From an uncultured Candidatus Nitrosopumilus sp. (GTDB lineage Archaea; Thermoproteota; Nitrososphaeria; Nitrososphaerales; Nitrosopumilaceae): a DNA stretch of 64,000 nt. The notes beneath the pieces are model-generated. The model saw nothing but the letters and a program-made list of their open reading frames with translations. It was not told where the DNA came from and ran no database searches. Positions 57,123 to 64,000 of the stretch are shown here, piece by piece. Position 1 is the first letter of the stretch. Each line of letters opens with the position of its first letter. The stretch covers positions 26,264 through 90,263 of the forward strand of contig CAJQMY010000018.1 in NCBI GenBank assembly GCA_905479565.1, given 5' to 3'. A program made the position numbers and the translations under genes.

Positions 57123-59981
57123 TTAGTTGCCAACCTCAATTGAGACATAGTGTATCTCAGGAAGATCATCTCTTACTAATACAGTTCCAATGTTGAGATT
57201 AGTATCTTCTTGCCACATGAAGACTCTGTCGGTTCGTGGTTTTACAAAGTCATCAATGAATTCTAGTAAGAATTCTTCAGCATCTGCACGATCACTTTCA
57301 GTAAAGAAGAACAATTCCCCTTCATTAAATGACACTGGAATTTGAATATCCGTTGGTTCAGAAACAGAAATACCATTTGTTTCAAATACTGACTTTATAA
57401 TATCAATCCTATCGTTTCTAAGTAATTCAACATAATCATCATCAGCTGTAGTTGTAGTTGATGCCACACCAGAGACTTTCTTCAAGTATGCTTCAAATGC
57501 TTCTTCTTGTGTTTCGCCTAATCCAACAAAGTATTCTCCGTTAAATGCGGCACCTACTGCTGCAATAGTTCCCAATTGAGCAACTACTCCACCAGCTCCT
57601 GCAGTGTATACAGGAATAAAGTAAACATCATGGTCACCTACACGATACAAAATATTATCACCAACCCTTGGATTTCTCAATAATGTCTTTAATTGAGCAA
57701 ATTCAGGATCTCTATCAAGAGCTTCTCTAACGGCCGTAGGACCTATTAGTTTAGTATCAGAATCTAATGGGACCTCATAAAATTGCATATCACCTAATCT
57801 TTCAAGATCGTTTTCAACTACCATGTATCCCGCAAGGTTTCTTCCTTGAGATCCTTTTAATTCCAATGAAAGTAATCCTAAGAATTCTGTTTGCTCAAAT
57901 CCAGGAGGTTTTGCTTCAACATAATAAGTATCAAGACCTCGTGGAATTTCATAGAATTCATTTGCTTGAATAAATGTCTCAACGTTGGTTACGTGGTAAA
58001 TATTATACATCTCAGTTTTCCAATTGAACAATTCTACAGGATATCTGATTTGTTCTTCTAACCATGCAGGCATTGGCTGGAATTGTTCATTATACTGACC
58101 TGCAAACATGTCAGTGAAAAAATCATCTCCAGTTTTTAATAATTGGATATCACCATTGTAAGAATCTACAAGTGCATATCCTACAAGACGTAAATATGGA
58201 TTTCCTACAGACCAAGGAACGTCTCCTGTATCAAATCCAATAATTAATGGGATTAGCCAATAGGAATTTTCACCATCAGTTACAGGAAGTGAATCCAACT
58301 CTTTTCCAAATAAATCATACAAGAAATATGGATACAATGTTTCCATTCTGTCATGAACATCTTTGTATCTCATAATGTGAACTGATTCACCTGGAAATGA
58401 TAGCAAAAAGTTTGGCTCAAATATCCAACTTAATGGCGGTGAAACATCTAATCCACCCAAACCAGAATAGGACACGCCTCCAAGTTCTGCACTATTTTGA
58501 TCATCTCTTGAATTAGGGTAACCAGACCAAGTTTGTTCAAATAATCCCCCTTCACCATAGTAAATTTCTCTTTGTTTGAAAAATTCACCACTGTCAACAA
58601 TCTGCCCATCAGTGGCCTCTAAAGTAAGAAACCCATTTGGAACGTGAGTGTAAACGAGGTGTTCGTTATACCATCTGTTTTCAAGGCTAACAGAGGTCGG
58701 TAAAATTGGCTTCATTGAAGCAGTCCAATATAATGTGTTGTTAAAACGTAAAATATCATTATCTTCAAAGTCTACGTAAGGAATCAAGCCTATCTCAGGC
58801 TTTAATTTAGCAAATGCTGCTTCCCAATCCCAAACTCGAATAACATCAAGAACATCACTATTTTGATTTACATAATTTTTAATATTATTTGCAGAAACAG
58901 ATGTTAGTTGAACATCGTGGATGTTTTCTTGGACGTTATTTAATTCTCCCAGATAGCGATTTACACCTATCTGCTGAGCAGTGTACGGCCCTAAGAATTC
59001 AATCTTCTTTGCATCCGCAATACTATTATTAACTGAAATAACACCAACTACAATAATTGCAATTGCAATAATTGTTAAAAGTCTAATGTATACATCTCGT
59101 TTAAACATATGAGTTAGCACACGTGCTCTAATTCTATCAACTACAGAAAATGCGATTAATGCAAAACCTACGACAAGAGTACCTCCAATTACATATCTTG
59201 TATTATAATCAATTTGGTCTGTAAAAAATAGATTAATTCCTGCCCAAATTATACCAATTCCAATTATTCCCTCAATAGTTGAAACATAATTTAGATATCT
59301 TGGTTTTCCTTCATTAGAATCTTGGAGATAAGACGTGATTACATTAATTATTCTGTGAATTCCAACATACAAAAATAGACGAAGTCCGATTGCTGCAAGC
59401 AAAGGTGGGATCAATATTACTAAAGATGGAATCATTGGAACAACGCTTTCTGCTGCATAACTTGGATTATTGTCAGGAGTTACAAAAGGCAAGGTAAACA
59501 ATAAAGGTAAATTTTCAATTCCCAAAGTATTTCCATCAATAAAAGACATTGCTGCAAATCCAAACATAATATTTGCAAAGAAAGCTCCGAAAAGCAAGAT
59601 CTTAGTGATTTGCCAGATTACAAATTGAACTGATGATAACTTATAATCTCTAAAACTTTTTAAAGTATTTGAAATAGGTTGTTGTCCTCCACTTCCTAAA
59701 AATCCAATCCCAGTACTAATTGCATACCAGAAAATTGAAGAACGTGCCACAATGTTGACTCGAATAAGAGCAATGCCAGAGAGAATTATTGTTGAAACAA
59801 GTGTATAATAGAGGGGTTTGGTAAATTGATCGCCAAATTCTGTGAAATTCATTGATAAAATAACTGCCTGATTTCCAACCATAGTGAAAATTACGATTCC
59901 AATAATTGCAACAATGCCTAATCGAATGTATTTTCCGGCATCAGGAGGTGGAGTTTGCTTATCAGTAGAGGCGCTATACAA
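57123..59981 (-). CDS. UPF0182 family large membrane protein
   Basis: The 952-residue protein has seven or more helices in the first 320 residues, then a large extracytoplasmic domain of about 600 residues. Characteristic stretches are YWTASMKPILP, LVYTHVPNGFL, PPLSWIFEPNFLLSFP and FVEAKPPG-like YYVEAKPPGFEQTEFL. The function of UPF0182 proteins is unknown. The start is TTG 59981. An AT-rich box at about 60007-60015 supports it. It leads a three-gene run with the GATase and C39-like genes. Confidence 0.9.
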   Translation of the reverse strand: MYSASTDKQTPPPDAGKYIRLGIVAIIGIVIFTMVGNQAVILSMNFTEFGDQFTKPLYYTLVSTIILSGIALIRVNIVARSSIFWYAISTGIGFLGSGGQQPISNTLKSFRDYKLSSVQFVIWQITKILLFGAFFANIMFGFAAMSFIDGNTLGIENLPLLFTLPFVTPDNNPSYAAESVVPMIPSLVILIPPLLAAIGLRLFLYVGIHRIINVITSYLQDSNEGKPRYLNYVSTIEGIIGIGIIWAGINLFFTDQIDYNTRYVIGGTLVVGFALIAFSVVDRIRARVLTHMFKRDVYIRLLTIIAIAIIVVGVISVNNSIADAKKIEFLGPYTAQQIGVNRYLGELNNVQENIHDVQLTSVSANNIKNYVNQNSDVLDVIRVWDWEAAFAKLKPEIGLIPYVDFEDNDILRFNNTLYWTASMKPILPTSVSLENRWYNEHLVYTHVPNGFLTLEATDGQIVDSGEFFKQREIYYGEGGLFEQTWSGYPNSRDDQNSAELGGVSYSGLGGLDVSPPLSWIFEPNFLLSFPGESVHIMRYKDVHDRMETLYPYFLYDLFGKELDSLPVTDGENSYWLIPLIIGFDTGDVPWSVGNPYLRLVGYALVDSYNGDIQLLKTGDDFFTDMFAGQYNEQFQPMPAWLEEQIRYPVELFNWKTEMYNIYHVTNVETFIQANEFYEIPRGLDTYYVEAKPPGFEQTEFLGLLSLELKGSQGRNLAGYMVVENDLERLGDMQFYEVPLDSDTKLIGPTAVREALDRDPEFAQLKTLLRNPRVGDNILYRVGDHDVYFIPVYTAGAGGVVAQLGTIAAVGAAFNGEYFVGLGETQEEAFEAYLKKVSGVASTTTTADDDYVELLRNDRIDIIKSVFETNGISVSEPTDIQIPVSFNEGELFFFTESDRADAEEFLLEFIDDFVKPRTDRVFMWQEDTNLNIGTVLVRDDLPEIHYVSIEVGN

Positions 59982-60028
59982 AACTAAATTTTCTTGAGAT
60001 TTGGTAAATTAATGTCTTACCAGCAGAA

Positions 60029-61150
60029 TTAAGCTATTCTAGCAAGTTTTTTACAAATCATATAGACTGCAGCAAATATAGGAATGGTTACTTTTTCGTC
60101 AATATATGGACCAAATTTTTTATTTTTCAGTACAAATTGAATTGGGCAATTTGCAATGACTTCTACTGTATCATCACTAAGAAAAGATGCTTCAGTGTAA
60201 GGATCAAATTTTAATAAATCATCACATTGAATTTTTGTAAGTCCACTTTTGCTATTGATAGAGCCAGGCAGTCTAAAAATTCTATGTATATCCATTGTTA
60301 CGTTAGGATCAATTTTCACACCAATATTTCCTGAAACATTATCCAAAGTTTTTTGGAAAGAAGAATAACCGTTTGCAAGCAATTCTGTAATTATTTTTGA
60401 GCGTTTTGATTTTGAACCAAACACTTGTTTTGAGAATCTACCTAACCATCCCTTATCGTCAAAATCAGGAAATGCAGCACGATCGTGTTTAAGTTTTTTC
60501 ATTCCAAATGTTTCTGGAATAGCACCACGAAGAGACAGGTAGTCAGTCAATTCTGATCTTTCTCTGGAACCAATTTCTTGAAATTGTGAATTATACACAT
60601 AAACATGAAATCCTTCGTTGCCAGAAAAAAATACTTGAATGTTTTCTTTGATAATTGCAAGATCGTCAGTTAGAATTTGAGATAATTTCTCAACTTCAAT
60701 TTTTGAAGCATCAATGCAATATTTGCAAGGCAAAGATTTTTTTTCTATCTTTGACGAATTGCATTTTAAGCATTTGCTAGAATTTTTTGAAACATCGTTA
60801 CATTCATTGCAAATTGAAACTGTATGACTATCTCTACATGATAAATTAAGATCTTTTGCATCAATATCAAAAATTAAATCGGCCTCTTTCCAATCTTTTT
60901 CGTTCATGGGTAAATTTGGAAATGCATAGTATGCATTAGAACAGTAAACATCAGATGGAATATTTTGCATAAGCATTAGATGCAATTCTTTATCATCCTT
61001 AATTGAGATGTGTCTAGTCATTCCTGAATTAAATTTCTGATAACCAAATTCTCTTTCAGATGTCCTCTCAGGAACCTTGATTAAATCAAAATGATTAAAA
61101 TAATATTTTTTAAATGAATCCTCTAAAAACAATATATCAGCTTCTTGCAT
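60029..61150 (-). CDS. priS: DNA primase small (catalytic) subunit
   Basis: A 373-residue PriS. The catalytic acidic motif DIDAKD is at 95-100, and the zinc region has cysteines at 114, 117, 127 and 130. The FFSGNEGFHVYVYN motif is near 185-198, with a late arginine-rich IHRIFRLPGSINSKSGL. It makes RNA/DNA primers with PriL. Its start overlaps the PriL stop by 1 nt, so the genes are cotranscribed. Confidence 0.95.
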   Translation of the reverse strand: MQEADILFLEDSFKKYYFNHFDLIKVPERTSEREFGYQKFNSGMTRHISIKDDKELHLMLMQNIPSDVYCSNAYYAFPNLPMNEKDWKEADLIFDIDAKDLNLSCRDSHTVSICNECNDVSKNSSKCLKCNSSKIEKKSLPCKYCIDASKIEVEKLSQILTDDLAIIKENIQVFFSGNEGFHVYVYNSQFQEIGSRERSELTDYLSLRGAIPETFGMKKLKHDRAAFPDFDDKGWLGRFSKQVFGSKSKRSKIITELLANGYSSFQKTLDNVSGNIGVKIDPNVTMDIHRIFRLPGSINSKSGLTKIQCDDLLKFDPYTEASFLSDDTVEVIANCPIQFVLKNKKFGPYIDEKVTIPIFAAVYMICKKLARIA

Positions 61151-62175
61151 TATTTTTTCTTCCTTCCAAATTGTAAAGGATTAATAATGTTATCACATTC
61201 GGGTATCGCAAAACACAGACTCTGAGTTTTTAATTTCTCACATGATGGACAAGAGTATTGAGTTCCACTACCTGAAATTCCTGCTAAATGATTTAGTTGA
61301 TACAGTGTGACGCGTAGATTATAATCAGGCGCATTTTTGAATAGTGGTGCAATTTGTTGTACAGTTTGTCCTTTTGATAAAAGAAAAGTTGCAAGCATGA
61401 ATCTTCCAGAATGAGGTAGATTTTCTCCTTTTTCAAGAATTTCAATTGCATGTTTTATACACGGTGGATGTTCTCCGGTTATTACAGTATAAGAGGGAGT
61501 AAGGGCCTTACCAATTGAAGTTAATTCATTTACTATATTTTCAAGTCCAGGAATCATTGGCGGAGTTGGTGCATTAGTAATTTTAGAAGTAATGTAAGTT
61601 CCTAATTCTTTTCGAATTAATCTAACTGTTTTATCTGGTGTTAGTAACACTTTTCCATTTTCAACATGCCTGTTGACTAATTTCCATTCTCTTTCATGGA
61701 AATCTATTGAATGTTTTAGATAATCAGATACAGGAATTTTAAAAAATTCATCTTCTTTTATTACTTCAATATTGAATAAATCATAAATAATTCTAATAGC
61801 CAAATCGATTTTTGATTTATCAGAGGCTTTTCCTAAATCTTTTTCAAGATGATTTTCTGCACGTCTAGCCTCTGCTAAAGCAAATCGTTTAACAAGTGTG
61901 TGCATTCCACTTAATTTTATTAAAACTATTGCCAGTAGAAAAGAAAAAATCTCTTTTTCACGAGCAGAATCAGATGCTTCTCCGTCTATAATTTCAGATT
62001 TGTAAATTCCACCTTCCGTAGAAACTTTAAGCCTATGATATGCCTTATCCACGACGGACTTAAGATCGGGATCAGTTCCAAATTGAGATAGTGGGAAACC
62101 TTTTTCTTTCAAAAATTTTCCGGCACCCTCTAGAAAAGGATATTTTGCAAGTTCATCTGTACCTAACTCTAACAT
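61150..62175 (-). CDS. priL: DNA primase large subunit (Fe-S)
   Basis: A 341-residue PriL. The helical N-domain is followed by the C-terminal iron-sulfur domain with HPPCIKHAIEIL, RFMLATFLLSKGQTVQQI and the cysteines of YSCPSCEKLKTQSLC. It binds the PriS partner and the 4Fe-4S cluster. The PriS ATG overlaps its stop. Divergent from nfo, whose start is 84 nt away. Confidence 0.94.
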   Translation of the reverse strand: MLELGTDELAKYPFLEGAGKFLKEKGFPLSQFGTDPDLKSVVDKAYHRLKVSTEGGIYKSEIIDGEASDSAREKEIFSFLLAIVLIKLSGMHTLVKRFALAEARRAENHLEKDLGKASDKSKIDLAIRIIYDLFNIEVIKEDEFFKIPVSDYLKHSIDFHEREWKLVNRHVENGKVLLTPDKTVRLIRKELGTYITSKITNAPTPPMIPGLENIVNELTSIGKALTPSYTVITGEHPPCIKHAIEILEKGENLPHSGRFMLATFLLSKGQTVQQIAPLFKNAPDYNLRVTLYQLNHLAGISGSGTQYSCPSCEKLKTQSLCFAIPECDNIINPLQFGRKKK

Positions 62176-62258
62176 ATTAGTGATCTACCGAATTCACTTA
62201 AAAATCTGATTTTCTAATTTCGACTCTAGTTTAAATTATGTTTTGAGAAAAAAATCAT

Positions 62259-63098
62259 ATGCAGATTGGATGTCATGTTTCAATATCTGGATCAATTGAC
62301 AAATCAGTAGATAACGCAATAGAAAGAGAATGTTCAGCATTTCAAATTTTCACTAGAAATCCCAGAGGCTGGCATGCAAAAGATCTCACTAAAGAAGATA
62401 TTGATAATTTCAAATCAAAACTCAAAGCAAGCAAGATTGATAGATTTGCAACTTGTGCACATATGCCATATTTACCAAATCTTGCAACTCCAAAAGAAGA
62501 GGGGTTTGAAAAATCTGTTAAAACGTTAATTGATGAAACTGAAAGATGTGCACAATTAGGAATTCCATATTTGGTAACTCATCTTGGTAGTCATTTAGGT
62601 ACTGGGGATGAGGCTGGAATTAAAAAGTTAGTTGAAGGATTAACTAAAGCCGGAAAAGTAAAAAATGACGTAATGATACTATTAGAGAATACTGCAGGAC
62701 AAAAAAATTCTGTTGGTTCTAATTTTAAACAATTAGGGGAAATTTTTAAACAATTAAAACCAGCAAAAAAATTTGGCATATGTATAGATACATGCCATGG
62801 ATTTGTAGCAGGATATGATTTAAAAACTGAAAAAAATGTAAAGGAAACTTTTGCCGAATTCGACAAATATATTGGAATTGATAATTTAAAAATTCTTCAT
62901 CTAAATGATGCAAAAGGAGATCTTGGTTGTAATTTAGATAGACATTATCATTTGGGATTAGGAGGAATAGGTGAAAAAGGAATTTCAGCCATAGTAAAAT
63001 TTGCCAACAAGAAAAAAATTCCCATAATTTTGGAAACTCCCATTGATAATGTCAGAGATGACTTTGAAAATGTTAGAGTGGCAAAGGGATTTGCGTAG
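62259..63098 (+). CDS. nfo: Endonuclease IV (AP endonuclease)
   Basis: A 279-residue TIM-barrel enzyme. Motifs are IGCHVSISGSIDKSVDNAI, AHMPYLPNLATP, LVTHLGSHLGTGDE, the LLENTAGQ segment with its metal-binding Glu, CIDTCHGFVAGYD and LHLNDAKGDLG. It cuts DNA at abasic sites in base excision repair. An AT-rich box at about 62230-62237 lies 25 nt before ATG 62259. Confidence 0.95.
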   Translation: MQIGCHVSISGSIDKSVDNAIERECSAFQIFTRNPRGWHAKDLTKEDIDNFKSKLKASKIDRFATCAHMPYLPNLATPKEEGFEKSVKTLIDETERCAQLGIPYLVTHLGSHLGTGDEAGIKKLVEGLTKAGKVKNDVMILLENTAGQKNSVGSNFKQLGEIFKQLKPAKKFGICIDTCHGFVAGYDLKTEKNVKETFAEFDKYIGIDNLKILHLNDAKGDLGCNLDRHYHLGLGGIGEKGISAIVKFANKKKIPIILETPIDNVRDDFENVRVAKGFA

Positions 63099-63129
63099 AA
63101 ATTTATTTCACGAATGAGTTGATGCTATA

Positions 63130-64000
63130 ATGGACTATGAAGCAGTAATGAAACTAGCACTTGAACGTGGATTTTACTTTCCAAGTTGTGAAGTATATGC
63201 TGATGCACAGGCTGGGTTTTGGGAATATGGTCCATCCGGGGTTAGCTTAAAAAATAAATTCCTAGAACTATGGAGAAGAGAACTAATCAGAAGAGACGGA
63301 ATGCTTGAAATTGATGGCTCTCAAATTATGTCAAAATCTGTTTTTGAAGCTTCTGGACATTTAGGAAATTTTGCGGATCCAATAATTAAATGTACAAAAT
63401 GTAATGCAACATTTAGAGCAGACAGAACAATTGCAGAACTTATACAAATAGAAATTCCTGAAAGCGCAGACTTGGAAGAATTTGACAATGCAATTTCACA
63501 AAATGATATCAAATGTCCAAAATGTAAAGGAGACTTTGATAAGACAAAAAAATTCAATATGATGTTCAAGGTAGGAATTGGTCCTGAAGAAGAAGAAGCA
63601 TATCTACGACCTGAAACATGTCAATCAATCTTTGTAGACTTTCCTAGACTGTACAAAACAATGAGAGGAAAACTTCCTTTGGGAATTGCTCAGGTAGGAA
63701 AGAGTTTTAGAAATGAAATTGCTCCCAGACAGAGTCTTCTTCGTTTAAGAGAATTTTATCAGGCAGAAATCGAAGTATTTTGTAATCCAAATAAATTAAC
63801 AGAGATGGAAAAGTTTTCTGAAATTGAAAATGTAACTATTAGAGTTCAAACTGATTCTGAACCTGTCTCCATGACATGTAAAGAGGCAGTAGAATCAGGT
63901 GTTGTTCCAAACAAGTTTGTTGCATATTATTTAGGAATACTAACTGAATTTTATGAAAAAACTGGTATTGATATTTCAAAAAGCAGGTTTAGAAAACTTG
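63130..64000 (+). CDS. glyS: Glycyl-tRNA synthetase, N-terminal part (runs off window)
   Basis: The frame is open from ATG 63130 to the window edge, about 290 residues. The start MDYEAVMKLALERGFYFPSC, then DAQAGFWEYGPSG and LKNKFLELWRR, a zinc region (IKCTKCNATF, IKCPKCKGDF), motif 2 around VGKSFRNEIAPRQSLLRLREF and EEEEAYLRPETCQSIFVDF identify the class II archaeal and eukaryotic-type enzyme. The tRNA-binding C-terminus is outside. Confidence 0.95.
   Translation, partial: MDYEAVMKLALERGFYFPSCEVYADAQAGFWEYGPSGVSLKNKFLELWRRELIRRDGMLEIDGSQIMSKSVFEASGHLGNFADPIIKCTKCNATFRADRTIAELIQIEIPESADLEEFDNAISQNDIKCPKCKGDFDKTKKFNMMFKVGIGPEEEEAYLRPETCQSIFVDFPRLYKTMRGKLPLGIAQVGKSFRNEIAPRQSLLRLREFYQAEIEVFCNPNKLTEMEKFSEIENVTIRVQTDSEPVSMTCKEAVESGVVPNKFVAYYLGILTEFYEKTGIDISKSRFRKL

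Noticed and set aside
1..64000. CRISPR array, prophage or intact insertion sequence
   Set aside because: No regularly spaced repeats, integrase, capsid or transposase genes were seen; the only repeat with near-identical units is the 39-bp repeat in gatD.

Overview
The window looks like chromosome from a low-GC ammonia-oxidising archaeon of the Nitrosopumilus type (Thaumarchaeota/Nitrososphaerota). The evidence is a combination of features. The core is archaeal: aIF2 alpha and gamma, Nop10, pelota, S6e, GatD/GatE, RPA, PriS/PriL, Lhr, an LSm protein, CDC48, an archaeal SRP RNA and a tetraether-lipid synthase homologue. It sits beside bacterial-type DnaK/DnaJ/GrpE and MetK, and an anaerobic-type cobalamin block. 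Many genes have an AT-rich TATA-like box about 24-30 nt upstream of the start codon, as expected for leaderless archaeal mRNAs. I used this to choose several starts, including a number of TTG starts.

Layout. 1-12066 is an accessory surface-glycan region on both strands: a sulfotransferase (cut by the left edge), a FemAB-like transferase, a MOP-family flippase, a methyltransferase, four GT-B glycosyltransferases, two different UDP-GlcNAc 2-epimerases and a six-hairpin-like protein. It includes one roughly 480-nt AT-rich stretch with a possible gene remnant. 12187-20425 carries the tetraether synthase, divergent from a TrmB-DtxR regulator pair, followed by pelota, CutA, a site-2 protease and a TtuA/Ncs6 thiolase. 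20457-20772 is the SRP RNA. 20802-27759 has acylphosphatase, ribosomal protein L2, CDC48 and the GatD/GatE amidotransferase, followed by tRNA-Leu(CAG). 27915-34551 holds a nucleotidase, the grpE-dnaK-dnaJ chaperone operon led by a Rossmann protein, a DUF354 protein and tRNA-Gln(TTG). 34555-43734 carries an ABC exporter whose permease lacks an ordinary start codon, RPA, Lhr helicase, a RecA-like ATPase, LSm, MetK and an epimerase. 43814-49345 is the cobalamin block (cbiD, cbiG, cbiX, cbiC, cbiA, cobO). 49387-64000 is mostly information processing: aIF2 alpha-Nop10, AglB, aIF2 gamma with a PIN protein, S6e, two zinc microproteins, tRNA-Gly(CCC), a C39-like/TPR protein, a glutamine amidotransferase, a UPF0182 membrane protein, primase, endonuclease IV and the start of glycyl-tRNA synthetase.

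Functional links. GatD/GatE and tRNA-Gln(TTG) belong to the indirect Gln-tRNA pathway. AglB and the glycan region could serve surface glycosylation together. MetK supplies S-adenosylmethionine to the corrin methyltransferase CbiD and to the radical SAM lipid synthase. No CRISPR array, intact insertion sequence or prophage was seen. The clearest new-looking items are the start-less ABC permease, a 39-bp in-frame minisatellite in gatD, several unlisted zinc microproteins, and the Rossmann protein coupled to grpE-dnaK-dnaJ.
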